Source: Tsukamurella pulmonis
GTDB taxonomy: Bacteria; Actinomycetota; Actinomycetes; Mycobacteriales; Mycobacteriaceae
Reading direction: 5' to 3'
Length of the DNA stretch: 64,000 nucleotides
NCBI RefSeq assembly: GCF_900103175.1
Contig: NZ_FNLF01000002.1
Coordinates: forward strand, 3,734,136-3,798,135
The notes under the pieces were generated by a model that did no database searches, was not told where the DNA came from, and was given only the letters and a program-made list of their open reading frames with translations. Of this stretch, positions 8,785 to 20,766 are shown one piece after another (within the stretch, counting starts at the first letter, position 1; every line of letters starts with the position of its first letter). A program made the translations under genes and the position numbers.

Positions 8785-9165
8785 TCAGGGGGCGTCCACC
8801 CGATCCCACAGCGGGACGTGCGCGTACCAGGGGAACTCGTCGGGCACGGCGCGCACTTCGCGGCCCGCGAGGATCGCCGCGTTCTCGGTGCGGGCGTGCG
8901 GCGAGAGCACGTCGATGGCGGCCTCCGCCACGCGCTCGAGGTCCGCCTCGTCGAACCGGGCCCACAGCACCGCGCAGCGACGGTCCGCGGGCGGCGACTG
9001 CGGGTGCTCGAGCACCCATTGCAGCCGCAGCGACGGATCGTCGGGTGAGGGCGTGAACGCGAAGGCGTCCGCGTCCGCGCCGAGGCGGTCGCCGATCGCG
9101 GCGAGCACGCGCGGCTCATCGGCGGGCCGGAGGAAGACGGTGACGAGAGGGAATCCTGCGCTCAT
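8785..9165 (-). CDS. Conserved hypothetical protein
   Basis: This 126-residue soluble protein begins FPLVTVFLRPADEPRVLAAIG and continues with alternating short helices and strands. It has no signal peptide, membrane segment or catalytic motif that I recognise. It is flanked by guaA and an AlkD-like gene on the same strand, with 51 and 75 bp gaps. The start is supported by TAGCGT exactly 6 bases before the ATG, and codon use is typical of the neighbours, so I regard it as real. No function proposed. Confidence 0.7.
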   Translation of the reverse strand: MSAGFPLVTVFLRPADEPRVLAAIGDRLGADADAFAFTPSPDDPSLRLQWVLEHPQSPPADRRCAVLWARFDEADLERVAEAAIDVLSPHARTENAAILAGREVRAVPDEFPWYAHVPLWDRVDAP

Positions 9166-9171
9166 GCGCTC

Positions 9172-9177
9172 ACGCTA
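9172..9177 (-). promoter_or_regulatory. -10 element for leaderless hypothetical gene
   Basis: TAGCGT on the minus strand, 6 bases before ATG. Confidence 0.5.
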
Positions 9178-9240
9178 CGAAGCGCAGGGCCCGTCGGGCA
9201 TCGGGGTTGTTCCCCGTTCCTCCCCTGAACCGTCGCGCCG

Positions 9241-9897
9241 TCAGGCCTCGCGGCGGCGGACGATCTCCGCGATCCAGATCGGCGCGAAGGGCGAGGTGCA
9301 CCCCTTCGAGACCGGGTAGTCGGCGAGCACCTGCAACTCCTCGCCGATCGCGACGGCGCGGGCGCGGCGGGCCTCGTCCTCGATGCCGATGGTCGCGAGG
9401 GTCTCGTTCATGGCCCACTGCAGCTTCGGCTCGGCGTCGCGCATGTCGCGCGCGATCTCGTCGAGCAGCGCGTCGCGGTCGAGGTCGGCCGTCGTCACCG
9501 CGTGCGTGGTGAGCGTCCACCCGGCGGCCCGGACCCGCGGGTCGGCGTCGCCGAGCCAGCGCTCCCGCAGCGCGGCGGCGTGCGGCGACTTCTTCACCAG
9601 GTAGTTGAGCAGCCAGTCGTGCGCCTTGTCGCTGCGGGTGGTGCGCAGCATGCGGTCCAGCACGTGCTCGGTGTAGGACTTCGGCCTACTGATGAGCAGC
9701 GCCACCAGCTGCGCCGGCACGTCGCCGCAGTCCCACAGCGCGCGGGCGAGGTCCGGGTCGGTGCCGATCGACTTCGCGACCGCGCGCAACTTCGTCAGGT
9801 TCACCCCGTGCGGATCGCCGTGCCGCTCGTTGACCGCCCGCGCCTTCGGATCCTCCAGCGCCGCCAGCTCGGCCACGACCTCATCGACTCGCGTCAT
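9241..9897 (-). CDS. DNA alkylation repair protein (AlkD-like HEAT-repeat fold)
   Basis: This is a 218-residue all-helical protein. Its features (LTKLRAVAKSIGTDPDLARALWD, the NYLVKKS and GWTLTTHAV helices, and KLQWAMNETLATIG near the C-terminus) match the DUF1061/AlkD-like family, which folds as HEAT repeats and excises or binds N3/N7-alkylated bases in the AlkD branch. Full length for the family. The ATG lies 6 bases after TACCCT. Whether this member has glycosylase activity is uncertain, because catalytic residues of the branch are not obvious. Downstream of the GMC oxidoreductase on the same strand but separated from it by an inverted repeat. Confidence 0.8.
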   Translation of the reverse strand: MTRVDEVVAELAALEDPKARAVNERHGDPHGVNLTKLRAVAKSIGTDPDLARALWDCGDVPAQLVALLISRPKSYTEHVLDRMLRTTRSDKAHDWLLNYLVKKSPHAAALRERWLGDADPRVRAAGWTLTTHAVTTADLDRDALLDEIARDMRDAEPKLQWAMNETLATIGIEDEARRARAVAIGEELQVLADYPVSKGCTSPFAPIWIAEIVRRREA

Positions 9898-9903
9898 GCC
9901 CCG

Positions 9904-9909
9904 AGGGTA
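9904..9909 (-). promoter_or_regulatory. -10 element for leaderless AlkD-like gene
   Basis: TACCCT on the minus strand, 6 bases before ATG. Confidence 0.5.
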
Positions 9910-9913
9910 GCGA

Positions 9914-9987
9914 TCCCGAAACTCGGGTTCTGATCACCCGCGACGCGAGATCCCGCCTCGGAGGCAAGCAGAACCCGAATTTCGGGA
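9914..9987. repeat. Long interrupted inverted repeat (19-bp arms)
   Basis: Left arm TCCCGAAACTCGGGTTCTG (9914-9932) and right arm CAGAACCCGAATTTCGGGA (9969-9987) are reverse complements with one mismatch. Each arm also contains a small CCCGAA/TTCGGG-type palindrome, and the 36-base centre holds GCCTCGGAGGC. It lies just after the stop of the GMC oxidoreductase and before the promoter of the AlkD-like gene. It could be a terminator without a U-tract, a protein-binding dyad, or a copy of a dispersed palindromic element. Confidence 0.75.
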
Positions 9988-9998
9988 CCGGGTGCGGC

Positions 9999-11756
9999 TC
10001 ACGCCTGGGCGTCCGCGTCCTGCGGCGCCTGCGACCGGACCTTCGGCAGGGGCAGCAGCAGCTGGCCGGGCGCGCCTGCCGGCACGGCCGGCGACTTCGG
10101 GGCGGTCGGGTCGATGCGCTGGTAGCCGGCGCCCTGCGCCGGGCGACGGTCCTGCTCCCCCTTGTTCGGCCACAGCGACGCCGCGCGCTCGGCCTGTGCC
10201 GCGATCGAGAGCGACGGGTTGACGCCGAGGTTCGCCGAGATGGCGGCACCGTCGACGACGAACAGCGACGGGTAGCCGTGGATGCGGTGGTACGGGTCGA
10301 TGACGCCGGTCTCCGGCGAATCGGAGATGGCGGCACCGCCGAGGAAGTGGGCCGTCATCGGCACGTTGAAGATGTCGCCCCAGGTGCCGCCGGCCACGCC
10401 GTTGAGCTTCTCCGCGCCGATCCGCGCGGCCTCGTTGCCCTTCGGGATCCAGGTGGGGTTCGGGGCGCCGTGGCCCTGCTTGGAGACCATGCGCCGCTTC
10501 TTGCTGCCCGGAATCCTCTTGGTGTACGTGGTGATCGAGTTGTCCAGGCTCTGCATCACCAGCAGGATCAGTACGCGCTGGCCCCAATCCTTCTGCGTGA
10601 GCAGCAGCTTGAGGTCCGAGGGCTTCTTGGCGAGGTCGCGCACGAACCCCTTGAGCCGGGTGCGGCCCGGGCCCCCGTCGACCAGGAGGGACTGCAGCAT
10701 GCCCATCGCGTTGCGGCCGGGCCCGTAGCGGACGGGCTCGATGTGGGTGTCGGGGGTCGGGTAGAAGGAGCTGGTGATCGCGACGCCCTTCGACAGATCC
10801 TCCACCGGATCCGCGACGGTGCGCGCCGAGCCGAGGATCGACTCGGAGTTGGTACGCGTGAGCACGCCCAGGCGGTCGGAGAGCTTCGGCAGTGCGCCGG
10901 TGTCCTTGAGCGAGTGCAGCAGCGTCTGGGTGCCCCAGGTGCCCGCGGCGAAGACCACGTTGTCGGCGGTGTAGACGGTGCGGTTCTTGCGCACCTTCGC
11001 CCCGGTCCGGCGGGTCTGCACCTCCCACACGCCCTTGCTGCCCTCGCGCACACCGGTCACCGTCGTCATCGGGATGAACCGGGCGCCGCCGGCCTCGGCG
11101 AGGTGGATGTAGTTCTTCATCAGGGTGTTCTTCGCGCCCACGCGGCAGCCCGACATGCACTGGCCGCACTCGGTGCAGCCCGTGCGGGCGGGGCCGGCGC
11201 CGCCGAAGAACGGGTCCTCATCGGTGCGGCCGGGCTGGTTGAAGTACACGCCCACCGGGGTCTCGGTGTAGGTGTCGGCGACGCCCATCTCCTCGGCGAT
11301 CTGCTTGATCACCCGGTCCGAGGGCGTCTCGTGCGGGTTCTTCACCACGCCGAGCATGCGCCGGGCCTGGTCGTAGAACGGGCTGAGCTCGTCGTCCCAG
11401 TCGGTGATGTGCTTCCACTGCGGATCGTTGAAGAACGGCGCGGGCGGCTTGTAGAGCGTGTTCGCGTAGTTCAGCGAGCCGCCGCCCACGCCGGCGCCGG
11501 CGAGGACCACGGCGTCGCTGAGCAGGTGGATGCGCTGGATGCCGTAGAGGCCCATCGCGGGCGCCCACACGAACTTCTTGAGGTTCCAGGTGTTCTCGGC
11601 GAAGTCCTCGTCCTCGAAGCGCTGCCCCGCCTCGAGCACGCCGACGCGATAGCCCTTCTCCGTCAGGCGCAGCGCCGTCACGCTGCCGCCGAACCCGGAA
11701 CCGATCACGAGCACGTCGAAGTGATCGCCCGACTTCTGCTTGACTGCCTTGGCCAT
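9999..11756 (-). CDS. choD: GMC-family FAD oxidoreductase, ChoD-like (putative cholesterol oxidase)
   Basis: This 585-residue FAD enzyme resembles the mycobacterial protein called ChoD. The ADP-binding motif VIGSGFGG is at about 18-25, followed by the E of VLEAGQR. GAGVGGGSLNYAN and the C-terminal NLGVNPSLSI complete the GMC pattern. A cysteine cluster (CTECGQC followed by C at +4) near residue 195 resembles an iron-sulfur ligand set. There is no signal peptide, so the enzyme is cytoplasmic. GAGGGG precedes the ATG. Position downstream of guaB3 repeats the order in M. tuberculosis. Sterol oxidation is assumed from the name of the orthologue; the natural substrate may differ. Confidence 0.85.
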   Translation of the reverse strand: MAKAVKQKSGDHFDVLVIGSGFGGSVTALRLTEKGYRVGVLEAGQRFEDEDFAENTWNLKKFVWAPAMGLYGIQRIHLLSDAVVLAGAGVGGGSLNYANTLYKPPAPFFNDPQWKHITDWDDELSPFYDQARRMLGVVKNPHETPSDRVIKQIAEEMGVADTYTETPVGVYFNQPGRTDEDPFFGGAGPARTGCTECGQCMSGCRVGAKNTLMKNYIHLAEAGGARFIPMTTVTGVREGSKGVWEVQTRRTGAKVRKNRTVYTADNVVFAAGTWGTQTLLHSLKDTGALPKLSDRLGVLTRTNSESILGSARTVADPVEDLSKGVAITSSFYPTPDTHIEPVRYGPGRNAMGMLQSLLVDGGPGRTRLKGFVRDLAKKPSDLKLLLTQKDWGQRVLILLVMQSLDNSITTYTKRIPGSKKRRMVSKQGHGAPNPTWIPKGNEAARIGAEKLNGVAGGTWGDIFNVPMTAHFLGGAAISDSPETGVIDPYHRIHGYPSLFVVDGAAISANLGVNPSLSIAAQAERAASLWPNKGEQDRRPAQGAGYQRIDPTAPKSPAVPAGAPGQLLLPLPKVRSQAPQDADAQA

Positions 11757-11869
11757 CTGGCACCCCTCACCCGTCCGCGACGGACATGTGTCACCGGACC
11801 GCGGCTGAAAACGGCCCTACTGACGGGTAACGGTACTACTAAACACCACTCAATAACAGTGGTTCGCGC

Positions 11870-13039
11870 TCAGTACGCGACGTTGAGTCCCACCTTCTGG
11901 AACTCCTTGAGCTCGCTGTAGCCGGCCTTGGCCATCGACCGGCGCAGGCCGCCCACCAGGTTCAACTGGCCGTTCGGCTCCGTCGACGGGCCCGTGAGGA
12001 TGGTCTGCAGCGACGGGGCCGCACCCGCGGGCGAGTCCTCCCCCGCATCGAGACCGCCCAGCTGCGCGGGCGCGTCGGCGCCGCGCGGCACCGACGGGTG
12101 CGCCGCCACCGACGGCCAGTACCAGCCCTTGCCCGGCGCCTCGGCCGCGACGGCCAGCGGCGCGCCCAGCATCGTGGCGTCGGCGCCGCACGCGATCGCA
12201 CGCGCGACGTCGCCGGCGCTGTAGATGTCGCCGTCGGCGATGACGTGCACGTACCGGCCGCCGGTCTCGTCGAGGTAGTCGCGACGGGCCGCCGCCGCGT
12301 CCGCGATCGCGGTCGCCATCGGCACGCCGATGCCGAGCACCTCGCGGGTGGTGGTGGCGCCCTCGGCCGACCCGTACCCGACGATGACGCCCGCGGCGCC
12401 GGTGCGCATCAGGTGCAGTGCGGTGCGGTGATCGCTCACGCCGCCCGCGACCACCGGCACGTCGAGATCGCCGATGAAGGTCTTGAGGTTGAGCGGCTCC
12501 CCCGCCGAGTCCTCGGCCGAGACGTGCTCCGCCGAGATGATCGTGCCGTGGATGACCAGCAGGTCGATGCCCGCCTTGATCAGCACCGGCGTCAGCTCGC
12601 GGGCGCGCTGCGGCGAGACGCGCACCGCCACCGTCACGCCGGCGTCGCGCACCCGGCCGACGGCCGCGGCCAGCAGCTCGGGGTCCAGCGGCGCGGCGTG
12701 CAGCTCCTGCAGGCGACGGATGGCGGCGATCCCGGTGATGTCGCCCGCGGCCAGCTCGACGACCTGCTCGAGCTGCGCCTCCGCGTCGCGATGGCGGGAG
12801 AACAGGCCCTCGGCGTTGAGCACGCCCAGGCCGCCCAGCTTGCCGAGCTCGATCGCGAAGTCCGGCGAGCCGATCGCATCCGTGGGGTGCGAGAGGATCG
12901 GGGTGTCGAAGCGGTACGCGTCGAGCTGCCAGGCGGTGGACACCTCCTTCGAGGAGCGGGTGCGCCGCGACGGGACGATGTTGACGTCCTGCAGCTCGTA
13001 GGTGCGCCGGGCCGTACGACCCATGCCGATCTCAACCAT
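11870..13039 (-). CDS. guaB3: GuaB3 family IMP dehydrogenase-related protein
   Basis: This 389-residue TIM-barrel protein is related to IMP/GMP dehydrogenases but lacks CBS domains. The N-terminus VEIGMGRTARRTYEL and IVPSRRTRSSKEVSTAW are hallmarks of the actinobacterial GuaB3 group. It lies directly downstream of guaB2 on the same strand, so it is probably co-transcribed. The exact reaction of this paralogue is debated. ATG is chosen by comparison with the family, but an in-frame TTG 9 bases upstream (13048) has the better-spaced GGAAGGA, so translation may begin there with MRD added. Confidence 0.92.
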   Translation of the reverse strand: MVEIGMGRTARRTYELQDVNIVPSRRTRSSKEVSTAWQLDAYRFDTPILSHPTDAIGSPDFAIELGKLGGLGVLNAEGLFSRHRDAEAQLEQVVELAAGDITGIAAIRRLQELHAAPLDPELLAAAVGRVRDAGVTVAVRVSPQRARELTPVLIKAGIDLLVIHGTIISAEHVSAEDSAGEPLNLKTFIGDLDVPVVAGGVSDHRTALHLMRTGAAGVIVGYGSAEGATTTREVLGIGVPMATAIADAAAARRDYLDETGGRYVHVIADGDIYSAGDVARAIACGADATMLGAPLAVAAEAPGKGWYWPSVAAHPSVPRGADAPAQLGGLDAGEDSPAGAAPSLQTILTGPSTEPNGQLNLVGGLRRSMAKAGYSELKEFQKVGLNVAY

Positions 13040-13068
13040 GTCGCGCAACGCGCTCAGTCCTTCCGGTG

Positions 13069-13086
13069 CCGGGGCGCGCGCCCCGG
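13069..13086. repeat. 18-bp perfect GC palindrome between guaB2 and guaB3
   Basis: CCGGGGCGC joined to its own reverse complement. In mRNA this would make a strong stem close to the guaB3 ribosome site, so it may tune guaB3 translation or mark an mRNA processing point. Confidence 0.6.
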
Positions 13087-13118
13087 GGTGTGCCTGTCCA
13101 GCAGCTTGTTCAGCAGGC

Positions 13119-16383
<3,265 letters not shown>

Positions 16384-16384
16384 G

Positions 16385-16957
16385 TCAGTTCTCACCTTCT
16401 TTCGCGATCTGGTTCTTCAGCTTGGTCAGTGCACGGTGCTGCGCGACCCGGACGGCACCAGCGGTGCCGCCGACGGCCTCCGCGGTCTCCTCGGCCGAGA
16501 GGCCGACGACCACGCGGAGGATCAGGATCTCGCGTTGTTTCTCCGGGAGCGTGCTGAGCAGGCGAGCCATGTCCCGGCTCGCCTCCGTGGCGAGCGCGTG
16601 ACCTTCGGGTCCGCCGTCCAACGACGCTCTCTCTGGGATCTCGCCGACGGGGTCGGATTTGTTACGCGTCGCGCTGCGGAAGCCGTCCGCGACCTTGTGC
16701 GCGGCGATGCCGTACACGAACGCCATGAACGGACGCCCCTGGTCTTCGTACCGGGGCAGAGCCGTCATCACAGCCATGCACACCTCCTGCGCGAGATCCT
16801 CTGCGGACAGCGAGTGACGCTCGCCACCGCCGACCCGCGCGCGGCAGTACCGCACGACGAGGGGTCGGATGGTGTCGAGAACATCAGCGAGCGCGGTCCG
16901 GTCTCCGCGCGCAGCGTCGCGCACGGCCAGATCGAGCTCCTCACCTGTCAGATTCAT
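16385..16957 (-). CDS. sigD: ECF RNA polymerase sigma factor SigD
   Basis: This is a 190-residue extracytoplasmic-function sigma factor that directs RNA polymerase to stress and stationary-phase promoters. Region 2 (about 25-95) contains EDLAQEVCMAV and FMAFVYGIAAHKVAD; region 4 (about 130-185) contains LPEKQREILILRVVVGLSAEETAEAVG and the helix VRVAQHRALTKLK. The order sigD-rsdA and the coupling of their ends identify it as SigD rather than another ECF factor. The small helical-repeat gene upstream is on the same strand, 20 bp away, so all three may form one operon. Confidence 0.95.
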   Translation of the reverse strand: MNLTGEELDLAVRDAARGDRTALADVLDTIRPLVVRYCRARVGGGERHSLSAEDLAQEVCMAVMTALPRYEDQGRPFMAFVYGIAAHKVADGFRSATRNKSDPVGEIPERASLDGGPEGHALATEASRDMARLLSTLPEKQREILILRVVVGLSAEETAEAVGGTAGAVRVAQHRALTKLKNQIAKEGEN

Positions 16958-16977
16958 CGCCAGCCTGCATTCCGCCG

Positions 16978-17835
16978 TTACACCCCTGCCAGATCCGCGC
17001 CATCACGAATCCATTCCGACTCCAAGGCGGCTGCAACGCGGGACATCTGCGCCCCCTGCCCCGCTCCTGACAACCCACTCATCATTTTCGCTCCGGCCCA
17101 CCTTAGAGGATTCAACCCCGCCTCCGTGGCGACGTGGTACGCCTTCCCCACAAGAGCCTCCGCCCGCTCACCGTCGCCGGAGGCCATCGCCGCCGCACCC
17201 GCTATGAGGAGGGTCTTCGCACGATGACGGGGCCTGGACTCCCCCGGATCGGCCGCGAGCAGGGCGGGCACCGCCGCGCCCGCGCCGGCCGCGTCGCCCG
17301 AGTACACCGCCAGCTCCGCGGCCACCCAGTCGCGGCGCAGCCGCGCGCGGGGCACCGTCCACCAGGGCTCCGGCACCGATGCCGGCGCGGACCCGTCGCA
17401 CTGGGCGGCGAGATGCTCGTCGGCGCGGGCCAGGAGCCGCGCACTGAGCGGGTACCGCCCGGTGCCGAGGGCATCCGCGGCCAGCCCGACGGTCGCGTCG
17501 ACCATCAGCGCGGTCCGCAACCCCGAGGCGGGTTCGCCGGGCTGTGCGGCCGCAAGGGCGAGGGCCGCACCGTCGGGCCCGGTCGCTGTGCGGTGCCGGC
17601 CGGACTGGCGCAGCATGGAAGCCTCCAGGCAACGCGCCGCGGCGGCGAACGGCCCGTCGCCGACGGAGGCGGCCACGGTCCGCGCCGCGGCGAACCGCCC
17701 GGCCCCCGCGAGCGCGACCGCGCGCAGCCACGCAGCGCCCCCGGGGGCCGCGAGCGGGCCGACGGGACCGCAGTCCGCTCCGAACGCCGCGGCGAGCAGA
17801 ACCTCCGTCGCGGCGTCCGAGTGTCCAGTTTCCAA
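16978..17835 (-). CDS. TPR-like hypothetical protein upstream of sigD (Rv3415c-like)
   Basis: This 285-residue protein is an alpha-helical, Ala-rich repeat protein (LRAVALAGAGRFAAARTVA, RLLARADEHLAA, ERAEALVGKAYHVATEAG) with the look of degenerate TPRs and no membrane segment. It occupies the place of Rv3415c in M. tuberculosis. I chose the TTG start because AAGGAAGG sits 7 bases before it; ATG codons farther upstream have no ribosome site and would add a Cys-rich extension. It is on the same strand as sigD and ends 20 bp before it, so it may act with SigD. Function unknown. Confidence 0.78.
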   Translation of the reverse strand: METGHSDAATEVLLAAAFGADCGPVGPLAAPGGAAWLRAVALAGAGRFAAARTVAASVGDGPFAAAARCLEASMLRQSGRHRTATGPDGAALALAAAQPGEPASGLRTALMVDATVGLAADALGTGRYPLSARLLARADEHLAAQCDGSAPASVPEPWWTVPRARLRRDWVAAELAVYSGDAAGAGAAVPALLAADPGESRPRHRAKTLLIAGAAAMASGDGERAEALVGKAYHVATEAGLNPLRWAGAKMMSGLSGAGQGAQMSRVAAALESEWIRDGADLAGV

Positions 17836-18211
17836 AGATTTAACCTTCCTTGTTTTGCAGCCGCCACAATGGTGCTCCATGGTCGTTCCCGGACGCTGAC
17901 GTAACGTCCAGGTAAGACGATTTCCGTGCATCACCGAACCCGGGGACCGACGATGTTACGGCGTACGATAATTGAAAACATAGCACTACCAGCGCAGACC
18001 CCCGCCGACCTGCATGCTTCACGTTCGCAATTCCTCAGGTTCATACCGTCTGGATGAATGAACACGACGTAAATTCTCACGCTGATCGAAACACCCCCCT
18101 GATAGGTCTAAGCGGGTTGACCTTCGTCTGGCGAACTGCTTACGGTGAGAGCGCGAGAGGAACAACGACGTTTCCACGCCCGCGAGAACGCCGAGTGTCT
18201 GGAGAATGCGC
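17836..18211. other. Divergent regulatory region between the TPR-like gene and whiB3
   Basis: These 376 bp contain no supported gene. The centre (about 17915-18110) is clearly AT-richer than anything else nearby, with GATAATTGAAAACATAG at about 17966-17982. It must carry the promoters of both flanking genes and probably a long whiB3 leader. A 60-codon reading frame on the minus strand has no ribosome site and unlike codon use. I cannot name a specific regulator site. Confidence 0.7.
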
Positions 18212-18514
18212 ATGCCTCAACCCAACGAGCTCCCCGGTCCCAACTCGGATTTCTGGGACTGGCAGATGCATGGCGTGTGCCGCGGCGTGGACAGCTCGGT
18301 GTTCTTCCATCCCGACGGGGAGCGCGGCCGCGCCCGCGCCCAGCGCGAGCGGCGCGCGAAGGAGCTGTGCCGCACGTGCCCCGTTCTCGCGCAGTGCCGC
18401 TCACACGCCATCAGCGTCGCCGAGCCGTACGGGATCTGGGGCGGGCTCTCCGAGTCCGAGCGCGCCGCGCTGGCCGCCAAGTCGCGCGTGAAGACCAGCC
18501 GGATCGCCGGCTGA
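18212..18514 (+). CDS. whiB3: WhiB-family iron-sulfur regulator WhiB3
   Basis: This 100-residue 4Fe-4S protein binds sigma factor A and controls redox- and stress-responsive genes. The cluster ligands are Cys23, Cys53, Cys56 and Cys62 (CxxC inside ELCRTCPV); the GIWGG turn (74-78) precedes a basic C-terminus. The MPQPNELPGPN start and the place next to groEL1 and sigD identify the WhiB3 branch. The second of two nearby ATGs is chosen because TGGAGA lies 7-8 bases before it; the first would place it inside that site. The long AT-rich leader suggests heavy regulation. Confidence 0.95.
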   Translation: MPQPNELPGPNSDFWDWQMHGVCRGVDSSVFFHPDGERGRARAQRERRAKELCRTCPVLAQCRSHAISVAEPYGIWGGLSESERAALAAKSRVKTSRIAG

Positions 18515-18523
18515 CCGACGCAG

Positions 18524-18559
18524 ACGAGCGCCCCCGACCGAATGGTCGGGGGCGCTCGT
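18524..18559. terminator. Bidirectional hairpin terminator between whiB3 and groEL1
   Basis: 16-bp perfect stem ACGAGCGCCCCCGACC / GGTCGGGGGCGCTCGT with loop GAAT, located between convergent genes. Confidence 0.9.
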
Positions 18560-18591
18560 GTGCGTGCTGCCGAGCCGCGCTCGGGCCTCTC

Positions 18592-20202
<1,611 letters not shown>

Positions 20203-20231
20203 TCAAAGCTCCTCAAGCTCTGCTGAAACGG

Positions 20232-20278
20232 CCGGACCGCCCGGCCCCGGCGGTTTCCCAGGGGGCCGGGCGGTCCGG
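20232..20278 (-). promoter_or_regulatory. Large intercistronic hairpin between groES and groEL1
   Basis: 17-bp perfect GC stem CCGGACCGCCCGGCCCC (20232-20248) / GGGGCCGGGCGGTCCGG (20262-20278) with a 13-base loop. It has no U-tract and lies inside an operon, so attenuation, mRNA processing or protection of the groES message is more likely than full termination. Confidence 0.8.
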
Positions 20279-20297
20279 AATTCGCACGTGTGCGCCG

Positions 20298-20597
20298 TTA
20301 CTTGCCGATGACGGCCAGGACGTCGCGCGCGGAGAGCACGAGGTACTCCTCGCCGTCGTAGTTGAACTCGGTGCCGCCGTACTTGCTGAACAGCACGGTG
20401 TCGCCCTCGTTGATGCCGGTGGGAACCCGGTTGCCCTGCTCGGTCACGCGGCCCTCGCCCACGGCGACGACGGTGCCGGTCTGCGGCTTCTCCTTGGCGG
20501 TGTCCGGGATGACCAGGCCCGACGCGGTGGTGGTCTCGGCCTCGGTGGCCTTGACCAGGATCTTGTCGTCAAGCGGCTTGATGTTCACGCTTGCCAC
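20298..20597 (-). CDS. groES: Co-chaperonin GroES
   Basis: This 99-residue heptameric lid of the GroEL chamber starts [16 protein letters not shown], has the mobile loop around [16 protein letters not shown] (about 25-40) and ends [14 protein letters not shown]. The GTG start has GGAGG at 6-7 bases; the reading frame continues upstream, but family length and the ribosome site fix this start. First gene of groES-groEL1, with a CIRCE operator about 120 bp upstream, so it is likely repressed by HrcA. Confidence 0.97.
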   Translation of the reverse strand: MASVNIKPLDDKILVKATEAETTTASGLVIPDTAKEKPQTGTVVAVGEGRVTEQGNRVPTGINEGDTVLFSKYGGTEFNYDGEEYLVLSARDVLAVIGK

Positions 20598-20714
20598 AGT
20601 TCGCCTCCATGTATGGATATCGGTGTCATGTTGTCTGGCCCGAAAGTCACAGCCGTCGTCGCGGGTGCCGGCGTCACCTTGTGCGGGCGGGATACCCCGC
20701 TTCGCACGAACCAC

Positions 20715-20746
20715 TTAGCACTCTACCGATGGGAGTGCTAGCACTC
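20715..20746 (-). promoter_or_regulatory. CIRCE operator (HrcA site) with an extra half-site
   Basis: TTAGCACTC, 9 bases, GAGTGCTAG matches the CIRCE consensus except for the last base. The right half continues into GAGTGCTAGCACTC, itself a 14-bp perfect palindrome, so three half-sites are packed into 32 bp upstream of groES. Confidence 0.9.
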
Positions 20747-20766
20747 AAGGGCGGTGTTCCGACAGA

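Noticed and set aside
10278-11921. A 547-codon plus-strand frame over the GMC oxidoreductase
   Set aside because: Antisense shadow of a clearly conserved FAD enzyme, with no recognisable motif.
17840-18022. A 60-codon minus-strand frame in the gap upstream of whiB3
   Set aside because: No ribosome site or TANNNT at start distance, mixed third-position composition, and it overlaps the start region of the TPR-like gene.
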